DNA of 64,000 bases, from the NCBI GenBank assembly GCA_025506515.1, contig CM046445.1, forward strand, positions 3,035,131 through 3,099,130, written 5' to 3'. The DNA is from Flaveria trinervia. Taxonomy: Eukaryota; Streptophyta; Magnoliopsida; Asterales; Asteraceae. The position numbers and the translations under genes were made by a program. Position 1 is the first letter of the stretch; each line of letters opens with the position of its first letter. This document shows, in pieces, positions 12,525 to 24,353 of the stretch. Below the pieces are notes generated by a model that made no database searches, was not told the origin of the DNA, and was given only the letters and a program-made list of their open reading frames with translations.

Positions 12525-13888
12525 AAAGATAGATAGATAAAAAGTACGTCTGTTGGCTAGGAGTACAGTTAAAATGAAAACATTGACTTTCATGAGACAT
12601 TTGCCCTGGTGGTTAAAATGTTTATTGTTAAATGTGTAATTGCTTTGTCTGTTAGAAATAATTGGCCTTAATTTCAACTTGATATTAACAATGTCTATTT
12701 GTATGACAGTCTAAGTGAAGGTGTTTATATGAAGTTCCCGAAGGTTATTTTTCTAAAAAAAGACTAGAGTGTGCAAATTAAATAAAGTTTTATATGATTT
12801 AAAACATACTTCTAGAATGTGAAATGAAAAACTTGTTGGATTTATGTTAGGTCTATAATTTGAGCAAAGTAAATGTGATTAATCTTTGTTTATTAATTTT
12901 GCAAAACATCATTTTGTTGCTCTGCTTGTGTATGTAGATGATATTATTGTGACCGGGAAGGATGTTGCAGAAATTAAAATATTAAAAACCTTCTTAAAAC
13001 AAAATTCTTGATCAAAGATCTAGGTGTTTTAAAGTACTTTTTAGGAATTGAGATTATTCAGAATGATTATGGTATGTGTCTATCTCAACGGCGATATTGT
13101 ATGGATTTGTTACCTGAATATGGTTTAAGTGGTTGTAGACCTGTAAACACTCCCATTAAACCACAATATATGCTCATGAATTTGTGCAACAAGGATGATG
13201 CTAAACTTTAAAATATAACTGCATATGAGAAACTAATTGGTAAATTGATTTATCTATCTCATATTCTCATCGGACCTGATATAGGTTATGTTGTTCATTT
13301 CCTGAGTTAATTCATGAATAGTCCTACAAACTTTCACTTTCAAAATACTTAAAAAGTGTTAAGATATCTTAAGTCTACGTCCAGAAAATTTATTTTAATT
13401 GGTAAACGTGACAATTTTGACTTATTTGTGCATGTTGATTCAGACTAGGGAAAGTGCTTAATGTTATGTAGGTCTGTCACTAGTTTATGCATTATGTTGA
13501 GTAATAGCATAGAATCTTGAAAAAATAAGAAACATAGCACCATCTCTCGATCCTCAACTGAAGCCAAGTATGGAGCAATGTATGTCGCCACTTGTTAAGC
13601 AATCTGGCTTGTTAATATGATGTCTGAGTTAAAAGTTCTTGTTTCCCTTCCAATTTGGCTGTTTTGTGATAATAGTGTTACCATATCAATTGTACCCAAT
13701 CTTGTTTTCATGATGGCACAAAGCATTTCAAAATTGATTTATTTTCTTCAGTGAAAAAATATCAGTAGACTTTATTAAAACTGTGTTCACTAAATCAAGT
13801 GATCAACTGGCTTATAGTGAAGCAGCATGCTTTCTTAGTTGAGCAACTTAAGATGTTTGATGTTTTTGGCTTATAAAATTAGAGGGGG

Positions 13889-14196
13889 TGTTAAAATATG
13901 TCAATCATATAAGTTTATTAATTTTTTATTTGTTTATGATGCTTCGTTAATTTGTTTGTGTGAGGTTTTGCATTTGGGTTGCTTTTAGAGCTAGATCAGA
14001 TCTGTTCGTATTTGGGCCGCTTTGAAGTTGGATCGATCCGGTTGTTCACTAAAGAGTGTGCAGATCTTTTTGTTGGTTGAAGCTCCGGTCTTGAAGTGGA
14101 GCTTTATATAAAGTCGGTGCGTGTGTGTTTTCAACACAACACACACTTCTTCTATATCTAATATTCCAGGCCTCTCTATTTGTTTTAGGGTTTTCA
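13889..14196 (+). repeat. Copia 3' LTR
   Basis: The purine-rich tract AATTAGAGGGGG (13877-13888) immediately precedes TGTTAAAATATGTC, the expected start of a 3' LTR after copia RNase H. A TATA-like CTTTATATAAAG (about 14101-14112) fits the LTR promoter. The end is placed at GGGTTTTCA (14196) because GT-rich repeat starts just after it. The right end is the less certain one. Confidence 0.65.
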
Positions 14197-14199
14197 AGG

Positions 14200-14462
14200 G
14201 ACTGTGTGGGTGGGTGGGTGGGTGGTGGGTGGGTGGGTGGGGGGGTGTGTGGGGGTGTGTGGGTGTGGGTGTGTGTTTGTGTCTGTGCGTGTGCGTGTGC
14301 GTGCCCGTGCCCGTGCGCGTGCATGCGCGCTCGGCGGGCGGGCGGGCGTGCAGGCGTGCGTGCATGTGGGTGGATGGGTGGGGGTGGAGGTGGGGGTGTG
14401 TGGGGGTGTGGGTGTGCGTGCGCGCGGGCGCGCGTGGTCGCGTGTGTGCATGTATGTGTGGG
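14200..14462. repeat. GT/GGGT-rich low-complexity tract
   Basis: A strongly strand-biased tract of GTGG, GGGT, GTGT and GTGC units, then GCGC-richer units near 14300-14345 and 14410-14445. It starts within a few bases of the copia LTR end. Long open frames appear in several frames on both strands only because the repeat lacks stop codons; none is a gene. Runs of GGG spaced by a few bases could form G-quadruplexes on the + strand. Confidence 0.9.
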
Positions 14463-14650
14463 ATCAAATGAGAACTTTATGTTCCAACATAAGCCACTAG
14501 TTTTTTATTGCAAAATGGTAAATAACAAAAACATAATTAAAAAATTATATAATGAAAATAGCATAAATTAATACATAAAATGTTTCTCTTGTTTCCTATT
14601 TCATAAAAAGTTTATAAGAAATATAAAAAACTCGTTTTTGTTACGGAATT

Positions 14651-14746
14651 CATTTTACACATGTGTAATACTGGATTTACACGTGCGTAATACCAGATTT
14701 ACACATATGTAAAATCAAATTTATACATGTGTAAATACAGGCGGAC
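14651..14746. repeat. Four imperfect palindromic TTTACACATGTGTAA units
   Basis: The words TTTACACATGTGTAAT, TTTACACGTGCGTAAT, TTTACACATATGTAAA and TTTATACATGTGTAAA recur about every 25 bases. Each is a near-palindrome around ACACATGTGT. No element boundaries were identified around them. Confidence 0.7.
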
Positions 14747-15152
14747 GATTTTTTAAATAAACTATATCATGGTAGTCATTGGAAAGATAAAAATGCTAAA
14801 ATTAATGATATTTTTTTGTTAAAATGATGGCGTGAAGAAAAGTTATAAATATTTTATTAAGAAAGATGAAAATGGCATGTGGCTTGTATATGAAAAAAAT
14901 GTGTAGATAGTATTGGTTCGTAAACTTCTTACAAAAAAATGATTCTTAAGATAACCATACCCTATATATAATATATAACTTTTTAAAAAAATTTCAAACC
15001 CCTGGGAAGATCAGGTCCTAGGTAGTCGGCCCTCTGACCCCCTCCGGGCCGCCCCTGCACGTTTAAATTATGAGGAATACTAGCTAGATGTTATGTTTGT
15101 GTATAAACCGCAAGATGAAAAGGATCGAGAACATATATCCATTGTTTTAAAT

Positions 15153-15344
15153 CAGTGGCGGAGCTTGAACTATTTTGTAGGGGGCGGGGGTGAAATTATC
15201 TTTTTAGGGAGGGCGAACTCGATATTTATATAAAAATTTACATTACCGGACCAAAAATTTACAATATCGGGCTAAAATTTAACACAACGGACGTAAAAAT
15301 AGCCCCCCCCCCCCCCCCCCGGCCCCAATGAAGATCCGCTAGTG
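15153..15344. mobile_element. hAT-type MITE, 192 bp
   Basis: The left end CAGTGGCGGAGC and the right end, read inward as CACTAGCGGATC, form imperfect terminal inverted repeats of hAT type. Flanks TTTTAAAT (15145-15152) and GTTTAAAT (15345-15352) match at 7 of 8 bases, the 8-bp TSD length of hAT elements. It contains an 18-base C run near 15303 and encodes nothing. A related single end, TAGTGGCGGAGCTTGGAC, occurs near 20316. Confidence 0.75.
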
Positions 15345-15352
15345 GTTTAAAT

Positions 15353-18300
15353 CCTCTAGATTCACTAATTTCAAAGATATAAGATATTACTAATATTATT
15401 TTATTCAATTGACTCAATTCATAAGATTTGTTAAAGATTTCTTTCTCAAATATGTGTGTTTAAAGAGACACCAACATGCCGTGTTGGGAGAGGTTATAGC
15501 GTGTACGTGTGTATGTAGTAAATGTTAGCAAGAAATTGCTACTTATTGCTTAATTTTAATTCTAATAAAATATACATACTAATATGAAAAGATAAAAAAC
15601 AAGATTCGAAAAACCATGTGACATATTAAGAACACGTGATATTTGATTTTGGATCTTGGATTTCAATGGTGGATTATGTAATTTTATATCATGCATGGAT
15701 ACTTGTTGGATTATGTGGCTAGACTTGGATATATCCCACTAATAAATGTAAGATCGAGATGTGATTCTTCATGTAAGTAATGGTCTTGTTGTGTTCATGA
15801 AAATGTCCTCTAGTCTCTCAAGTTGATATTCATGTTGTCAACACTAAACCGAACAGTTAAAAGAGGCCCTGAGGGATAAACCTATGGAGATCACTCTCCA
15901 ACTCTCAAGTTAACGTATTCACCATTCGATACATATAGTATCTAGATATAAATAGTTGTATGTGCAAGCATGAATGCATGTTGAGGAAGAAGGGAGCATA
16001 TGCATATATTGAGGGAACATTTTTCTATAGAAACTAAATACGATATGAAACGTTAGTACCCTAACATGATGAGTCATATCATTAGTTAGTTCGACCATTA
16101 GTAGGCTATTAGTGAGTGTGAGCCCAATGGATCTGGCTAGACTAAGGTTAGGGTATCGTGTATAATACCTATCAACTTGTTTATTCTTTAGGTAAATGGA
16201 TTAAGCGAAGCGTGTTTAGATTGAACGATTTAAGAGCACAAGTGAGGGTTAATGTATTTAATACAAAGAAATACAGAAATAGTGTTTGATTTCAGTGTTT
16301 CAACCAACCAAAATGACATGATTTACACTCCTTACTCTATACAGTGATTGTGATGAGGTAAAAAGAGGGTGAAAAACCTTTTGAAAGAAACGAAAAATGA
16401 AGATGAGAAATGGATAACTCAATAAATGGTTAGATTGATTAAAAAGTAAGGTTTTGTTTCTAGTTAGCAAATTTTAGTTTGGCAAAGTTTATATAATTAA
16501 TCAGAATAATTTATAAATCGTAACATTTTAATAAACATGTGAGTTATAGAGGTTAATTTTACACTTAAAGTAATAAATAACGTAAAGTTATATCTGATAT
16601 ATGATTAGGAAACTAATTATACACTACTTATGAACGTTGGGATTCACCATATCTTTTATTACTAAAGGTTATATGTGCAAATTGATCTGACTTTTAAAAC
16701 AAAAGTACGATTAAACCAACGGTTTGGATGATTAATCAAATACCTAATAATGTGCAGCCATAGTAACATAACTATTGAGTTTTTGACTTTTATTTCTTAA
16801 TTCTTTACTTTTATTTTTATTATTGTTTATAAAAAACTTAATTTACACATATTTCATTTTCTTCAAATAAATTTTGCATCATAGTCTGAAAAATTACATA
16901 TAGTGTTACTACGTACTTATTTTTATAAAAATTCCGATATAAATTTTACCCATATTCACAAACCAACTAAAGATTTTGGCCTGTTTTTAATTATTTTTGT
17001 TTTTAATTAATTTTACACATAATATGTTTTCCTCAATAAACTTTTGTAAGTAACATTTTCTTAAATACCAAATATACCGTCGTGATCTTATAATATAACA
17101 TTTTTTTCTTAAATTAGTTGGGTCAAATATATATGTTTTTACTTCTTTTATTTTAAACTTATTAAAATTTTGAATACAACTCTTACAACCTCCTTATTTT
17201 TATCTATGTTTCGGTATGAATTTTATTTAAAATTGAACCAATTTATTTTTTAACTTCTGAAATATAACGGTTCCAAAATTTATGAATATACCATACAACG
17301 TATAATTTTTATCTATGTTTTGATGTAAACTTTATTCTATAATTTTAAATCAATCAATTGATATGATTTTCATGTTGCATCACACGAGTTAAAACTTCTA
17401 TACTATGGGAATGGCTTTTTAGCAGGGGCGGCTGAGCATTCTCATATAACCTCAATTGAACTAAAAATAGGTCCTTTTCAAAGTAATTGTGCTAAAAACT
17501 CACCACTTTTATTTTAGGTTGGGATGATAATAATCAATTAAAACTTATATAGTTGGTGGAGTTAAACTAGAAAATCAAAAATACTTTATATACTTTTAAA
17601 TGAAAAATTAGTTTGATCTGTATAAAGAGTGATCAATTCTAAAATTTTTAATGAGAGTTTTCAAAGTTTTATTATTAACACTTTCATAAATAAATTATAT
17701 TTCTTGAAACAATATTTTTCTCACGAAACTAGCAGTTTCTTTATCCATCTCTATAACAATTTCTTTCTCAATGTGGTTGTGCTAATGAATTAAGAGTTAA
17801 TTTGCTATATTGTTTTGTAAAATTTCATCTTTCAGTGGATGATGAAAACATTTTATTACTCAAAAAAACCCTTGACTTTGTTTAGGCCTATCCCGAAATA
17901 CTGGATTTAATTGTTAGTGTCACATGATTTGTAAAATGCTTTTGAATTAATATCTAATAATTAGTTTTACACCCATTGATAGTTTCCTCTATGATCTCTA
18001 ATTCTAGCTTTAGGGTCTGTTATATCTAATAATTTTTTTCAGAATGTTCTTTACAGGCTGTGAAAAAAATTCAAAAAATGTTCGCATAACACCTGACAGA
18101 ATGTTCGTATATTGAACCCCTAACTTTATTCTTTAATGTCATCTACAATTTTTTTCGAAATAGTATAAAAAACACTTTTATCTAAAAATTCTAAAAAGTA
18201 TATTTTAATTTATATTAGGTTGGAAAATATATCGAAACATCAACATAATAAGCATTTGTTTTTTGTGAACTGTAATTAAGTATAATTAAAAAGTTTTTGC

Positions 18301-20878
18301 CTTCACCTTCTTTTAACTATTTTAGTTTCACCTTTTTGTCTGATAAGTAAACTTTTTCATTTTGGATATTGTGTCCAATATAGTGATAATAAATTTTATT
18401 ATTGGATCAAATTCAACAATCATCTTGTCTCGTTAGCAAGTAAAAGTTACCATTGTTTTCTGATATAGTTTTCATGTTTCCACAAAATTCTGCAACTTGA
18501 ATTCTTTATAACAGCAATAATTCGTGTAAGCACATATCTATGATGTTCCTTATTTTTTCTATTCAATCAAGACGTTGTTAATCAATTGTTTTATTTTCAC
18601 AAATCTTATATCTAAATCCATTTATGTCCTCATACAGGTAATACCTACATTACTGCTAAATATATATGATCATCAAGCTTTGCATCAGTATTTGTAGTAT
18701 TTGTAATTGTGATTGCTATAAACTTTAGTAGCGATCATTTTGGGGATCCATTTTAGTAAATTGTTCAAACACCTAATCCAAAGATTTCCTTAAACAAATA
18801 GCCTAATTAATACCTAATTCACTAATCAGAAAATTAATCACAAATCACAGTTTGCGAAAGCCTAATTCTCAGTTCATAAAATAGTCTAAATGCTTAGTTC
18901 ACAATTCACAAAGCATCCAAATTAACAAAAATTGCCTAAATGCCAAATTCATAATTCACAAAATTAATCACAAAATCTTCATACTTTAATAAAAAAAATA
19001 ACTAAAAGAGACACATGCCAGTATCATATTCATTTCCATCAAAACTTTTCGCTTCTCTCTGCTATTAAATATTTATATTAGTTACTAATAATATTATTTA
19101 ACTTTTTTTAGATTAAAAATAGTTTTCAATAAATTAAGAAATAGATTTTTAATTAATTTTATTTCTAAATAAACAAATTGTATAAAATATTTTTTCCGTA
19201 AAACATCAAACTTTTTTTAAAAATACACATTTTTTTAAATTGGTGTTTTTAAAAGTAAACTAGTAAAATGTGTGCGTGTTGCAACGCTCTCGAAAGTTTA
19301 TAAAAGTTTGAACGACACCGTCGTGGTGAACTGGATACAAATCTATCACAAACTTGTGCGTTACGGCAAAGCTGTTGATAATAGTTTGAACTTTGTGTAA
19401 AAACATATTAAAATTAGCGTTAAAACATTGATAAGATAGTGTGTCACAATGGGAAAAAATCATCAACAAAAATTAGCATCTACAATTGTATAAAACATTA
19501 TATTTTAAGAGTTGTAGGAAAAAAAATAAACAAAAACTATAGAAAATTATAAAGTTAAATAACTTTTAGCAATTTGTACATTTATGTTTTCTTGAGTTGT
19601 ATATTATGATACACAAATACGTCCTAGGTGGAATTTAAATCAGAATGTAAAAAAAATAAGCAAATCATAATGATATATTAATAAAAATTATTAGGGAAGA
19701 AAACATGAGGCGTTAAAAAGAAAAATATATAAGTGTGAGGTAAAAAGTATACGATAGCTAAACTTGTGAGGTAAAAGAAATAATAATTAATTTGAAGATA
19801 CCCTAAAAGCTTTGAGAAACTACTAAACTACCATTGTATAAGAACTTGTATCATGAGCATAAAGTGTGCTCATTTGGTTTTTAAAGTTAATAATTTGTTA
19901 TAAAACAAATTTAATTAAAGTTGAGAATTATAAGAATGAAATATTTATTAAAATGATTTGTTCTAAATAGAAAGTTTATTTTATTAGGAAAACAAAAAAG
20001 TTTGATTACAAAAGTTTAAAAAGTTTATATTATTGTTTTATTGCTTATAGTTATAACTTATATGCAATTTTAATCATATTTCATCTTATAATATCGTTTT
20101 ATAATTAATAAAATTTTATTATATTTAATATTTTATTTATATTCAAAGAAACGGAAGCAAAGAGCCGAACAATAAAACCCACTTTCTAAACAAGAAACAT
20201 AAACAGAGGCATTCACCTTGAACAAAGAAACAGAATAAAATGTTTTGGTTTTATTTTTAAAAGTCTGATCGGACCAACCAGGTAGATCAAAAACCTTTTA
20301 TGATGCTGGTATGTAGTGGCGGAGCTTGGACATTTTCGTAAAGGCGAAATTATGTTTTATAAGGGGTTGAAGTTGTTATATATAAAATTTTTGAATTCTA
20401 TATCCAAAGCTAAAGCTTGACTAGTTAATAGTTTTTTAAACTAGAACTTGGACTCATTAATTATTAATTAGTTTACTTGTGTATTTATGTAACAACTTTT
20501 ATGTCTATTTATAATTTTGTATATAACAGAACATATATTATTTAGTTATTAGTTATTGTAATTTGTACAAAATAACATTTATTAGGTGATTATATACTCG
20601 TTATAAAATAAATGAAACTTATTACATTTATATATATAATGACATTGGCTTGCAAACTAATCAAGCTCGACTGATCAAACTCGTCTATTATACAAGCTTT
20701 TTTAATTTATGCCTCGACACAACTTGATTAAGGACGACTCGATGTAAGCTTTTCATTAACCGATATCATGTTAATGAGAAGCTCGGCTCATTTACCCTAG
20801 CATCTGAGCGGTCAATTCAACCGCAATCCGGTTCTCAAAACACTGATTCCTATTCAAGAAGTGACCCACTAATCTTTC
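15353..20878. other. Long AT-rich intergenic region
   Basis: About 5.5 kb of AT-rich DNA in which I see no gene. Traces only: a hAT-like end GCAGGGGCGGCTGAG near 17422, a related sequence CAGTGGCGGAGC-like near 20316, and imperfect repeats of CACAAATCAC/CCTAATTC type at 18780-18980. Open frames are short and AT-driven. Confidence 0.6.
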
Positions 20879-20886
20879 TATATATA
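20879..20886 (+). promoter_or_regulatory. Probable TATA box of the ALS gene
   Basis: TATATATA lies 54-61 bp upstream of the ALS start codon at 20940, in a stretch otherwise lacking such a run. The distance leaves room for a short leader with a start site near 20910. No experimental start site is visible. Confidence 0.55.
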
Positions 20887-20939
20887 CCAAAAAAATTAAG
20901 CTAAGGTTTCATTTTTAAACCATCCTTTCTCCACCAGCA

Positions 20940-22849
20940 ATGGCGGTCTACCGTCCATCAACCACCACCATCTCCGCCAAACCGCCACCGTTCTCCGCCA
21001 CCCCACCGTCACCTTCAACCGCAACACTTCTCCCTCTCGCCCTACCCAAAAAGACCCACCCTAAACTCACCATCACCAGTGTCCTCACAAACTCTAAACC
21101 AACCACCACCACCACCACCACCGCGTCACCGCCAGGTCCGTCACCGCGGGTACCCTTTGTCTCGCGGTTCGGACCCGACGAACCAAGAAAAGGATCAGAC
21201 ATCCTAGTGGAAGCACTTGAACGTGAAGGTGTGACTACTGTCTTTGCATATCCTGGTGGTGCCACCATAGACATCCACCAAGCCTTAACACACTCACCTG
21301 TCATTCGCAGCATCCTACCCCGACACGAGCAAGGCGGTGTCTTTGCGGCCGAGGGCTACGCCCGGGCCTCGGGTTTAACCGGTGTGTGCATGGCCACCTC
21401 AGGTCCTGGAGCCATAAACATGCTCAATGGGCTTGCAGATGCTCTTGCAGACAGTGTCCCAATAGTGGCCATTACGGTCAAGTACCGCGTAAAATGATGG
21501 GCACAGACGCCTTCCAAGATACGCCTATCGTCGAGATAGCGCGTCCCATTACGAAGCATAGCTACCTGGTGTTGAACATACAAGACATCCCTCGTGTTGT
21601 TCGCGAGGCGTTCTATATAGCGTCATCGGGTCGACCTGGGCCTGTCTTGATTGACATCCCACAAGACATACAACATCAGATGATGGTTCCCAAATGGGAT
21701 GAACATGAGCCTATAAAGTTAGCTGGTTACTTGTCCAGGTTGCCTAAACCACCAGACGAGTCACGGCTGCAGCAAGTTTTGCGCTTCATACAGGAGTCGA
21801 AGAAGCCGGTTTTGTACGTGGGTGGTGGTTGTGTGGACTCGAGTGACGAGTTGGTTCGTTTCGTGAAGCTTACGGGGATACCAGTGGCTAATACTTTGAT
21901 GGGCCTTGGGACATACCCTGGGTCTCATGATTTGTCACTTCAAATGCTTGGGATGTATGGTACTGTTTATGCTAATTATGCTGTTGATGAAAGTGACTTG
22001 CTGTTGGCGTTTGGGGTCCGGTTTGATGACCGTGTGACGGGAAAGATCGAGACTTTTGCTAGCCGAGCAAAAATAGTTCATATAGATATTGATCCTGCAG
22101 AGATAGGGAAGAACAAGCAGCCTCATATGTCGATTTGTGGCGATATCAAGATGGTTTTACAAGGTATAAACAAGATATTGGAAAGAGGTGAGAGTATGAG
22201 CCTTGATTTCTCATCATGGCAGCAGGAGCTGATGGATCAGAAAGGACGTAACCTGTTGAGGTTTGAAACATTTGGGGACGCGATTCCACCTCAGTATTCA
22301 ATCCAAGTGCTGTATGAGCTAACGGGTGGGAACGCGATTGTTAGCACTGGGGTCGGGCAACATCAGATGTGGGCGGCTCAGTTTTACAAGTACAATAGGC
22401 CTAGACAGTGGTTAACTTCCAGTGGGCTAGGCGTTATGGGGTTCGGACTGCCTGCGGCTATGGGAGCAGCAGTTGCACGTTCGGATGAAGTGGTTGTTGA
22501 CATCGACGGTGATGGTAGTTTTATGATGAATGTTCAAGAACTGGCCACGATTCGCGCTGAGAATCTTGATGTCAAGATAATGGTGCTTAACAACCAACAC
22601 TTGGGTATGGTGGTTCAGGAGGAAGACCGTTGTTACAAGGCAAACCGCGCAGACTCGTATTTAGGAAACCCGAAGAAAGAATCAGAGATATTCCCAGATA
22701 TGTTGAAGTTTGCTGAAGCATGTGACATCCCAGCTGCCCGAGTGACCAAAAAGGGAGATCTTCGAACCGCGATTCAGAAAATGTTGGACACACCAGGGCC
22801 TTATTTGCTAGATGTTATTGTTCCCATCAAGAGCATGTTTTACCCATGA
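20940..22849 (+). CDS. ALS: Acetolactate synthase catalytic subunit paralogue, frameshifted
   Basis: Acetolactate synthase (AHAS) is a ThDP- and FAD-dependent plastid enzyme. It joins two pyruvates, or pyruvate and 2-oxobutyrate, at the first common step of valine, leucine and isoleucine synthesis. The intronless frame opens with a Ser/Thr/Pro-rich transit peptide of about 65 residues. Then come FAYPGGATIDIHQAL, RHEQGGVFAAEGYAR (catalytic Glu), TSGPGAINMLNGLADALADS, QVPRKMMGTDAFQ, FGVRFDDRVTGK, VGQHQMWAAQFYKY and the ThDP motif VDIDGDGSFMMN. One G is missing near 21476-21477 (ACG-GGT expected at the IT-GQVP junction). One C is missing near 22823-22826 (CCN-CAT expected), ending the frame 11 residues later at 22849. 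Ala122, Pro197, Ala205, Asp376 and Arg377 (Arabidopsis numbering) are kept, but Trp574 is Glu (GAG, 22619-22621). The C-terminal tail is divergent. It is either a degenerating paralogue or a gene with base-call errors. Confidence 0.93.
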
Positions 22850-24353
22850 TGCCACCTGTAGGGGGTTATAATGATACTATAACGGAACACAATAGGAAAT
22901 TAGGAATTTTAACACTACAATATCAAAATAAATGCTTCATAAAGCAGTGTGTATGACATGCGGTATGTGTATTGTTGGTTGCAGTTAGTTTCATTTTAGC
23001 AACTGCAAAGAAATCTGATTGTTTGCATGCTTCTAGATTTTGCCTCTAAATGCCATATGCATCAGTGATTGTATGGTAAAGATACCAAGTCATCGTGATA
23101 CCGTTACACATTGGCTTCTTGGCGCTGCAAATCATATACCAGAGAACACAAACAATAACAGTTAAAAGACCTAATCTGAAAAGCAGTGGTGACAATTTTG
23201 ATGGAAACATACCACATAAATATGTAGACATAAAACTGTTGTGATCATTTAAGCAAAGAGAGGCATGTGTCAATAAATAACTAAATAAACTACCTTAGCA
23301 AGATCTGCATCAGAAACCCAAAAACATTCAAATAAAACTGTTGAACTTTATTAAAATGATCTGCACATGCTAGATGACTAATTGCCTTCTCACTGACAAG
23401 ACAGCATATATGTGTTTGAATGTTGTCAATGTCATTCTTAAGGCATAAATAATCAAAAATCATATTCAGATTGACACCTCCAAATCTAATTATCTTACTA
23501 CTTGTGTTCAATTGGTTGATTGAATAGGCAACTCCATCTAGAATCACCAGAACAATTTCAAACAGATTATGTAAGGTAGGGGTGTTGAGGAACAAGTGTG
23601 CGTCGGAGAGTTTAGTTTACAAAACTCGAAATTGTTGTTAGGTTAGTCACACATACGAGACCAAATTACTAATATTATTTCGTATTGAACTTTTAAACAT
23701 TTTAGTTTATTTTTCTGTAAGCCTGACACTTTGACTTAATACCAAGTTAAAAGATCCATGGGAAGAAAGATAAAAGAGAGAAAAGAAAACCTTACCCACC
23801 CCCTTATTCTTGTCTTCGCGGCTAAAGATGCTCAACGACATTGAAGGATCATGGGCAGGTGGTTCCCGCTTTGTTATCAAACAACCCTCGACAGCCTTAG
23901 CTCCTCGTTCCATCACACTTTCCCAATCCCCCTTGTTTATAGACGAACTACGTGTAGTCCCATTGCAAGAAACTCATACTACTATTGTGTGGTTATAAAA
24001 ATAAAACTCATCAAAATCATTGGTTTTTTTTCTCACAAAAAGATCAAATGCACCAACGTTACAAGGGCTTGGAATGATTACAATGACCTAGTATTGGAAT
24101 TTCATAAACTTGTTGCTTGTATTCGACGACGAACGTGTATTACTTACCACTACCATGCTACTCTCAATTATGTCACACTTGGATGAAAAAGACATCAAGA
24201 AGAGACTAAAAGAAGGGAAAAAAGCCTCATTGTTGGTATAAATAGAAGTAATGGCCAAAAACTTAACATGATACAAAATCATCTACGGTATACAATAATC
24301 TTACTATAAAACAGTCGAACTGCATCCTGTCTGGTAGAACCCGGGCATACTTT
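22850..24353. other. Spacer between ALS and RIO1; possible unassigned exons
   Basis: No recognised gene. On the minus strand, 23800-23901 reads MERGAKAVEGCLITKREPPA and onward to DKNKG, followed by a donor-like GGGTAAGG. 23290-23595 is an open frame (FEIVLVILDGVAYSINQLN). These look more coding than their surroundings but match no family I know, and I could not join them into a model. They may be the remains of an exon or chance frames. Confidence 0.3.

Larger units (their letters stand above)
9321..13870 (+). pseudogene. Decayed Ty1/copia polyprotein
   Basis: Copia domains follow in order on the + strand across many frameshifts and stops. The gag N-terminus (NPLYLHPSKYSCL, RANYMKLGLQAKNKLGFIDG) is at 9321-9540. 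A zinc-knuckle-like CSHCNKIDHTIERCFEIVGY, with the first residues degraded, is near 10095-10150. The pre-integrase HSRLGHPSGHVLSIL is at 10800-10850 and integrase from LIHLDVWSPYKV at about 10965-11000. Reverse transcriptase includes QLDINNVYLYDSLSEGVYMK near 12675-12735 and LVYVDDIIVTGKD at about 12925-12965 with the catalytic YVDD, then IKDLGVLKYFLGIEI. RNase H has RSSTEAKYGAMYVATC near 13545-13595. There is no identifiable 5' LTR, so the left end is truncated. It also carries internal tandem duplications (11205-11405) and a small insertion (12396-12524). It is dead. Confidence 0.9.

Noticed and set aside
13991..14571. Open frames of 85-158 codons rich in His, Thr, Pro or Gly, Val, Cys
   Set aside because: They come from the GT-rich simple repeat. 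They overlap on both strands and have no family features.
15000..17440. A single hAT element between CCGCCCCTGC at about 15055 and GCAGGGGCGGC at about 17422
   Set aside because: The two ends point away from each other, so they cannot be the ends of one element. They are separate fragments.
21356..22793. Several minus-strand frames across the ALS gene
   Set aside because: They overlap conserved ALS coding sequence and match no family.
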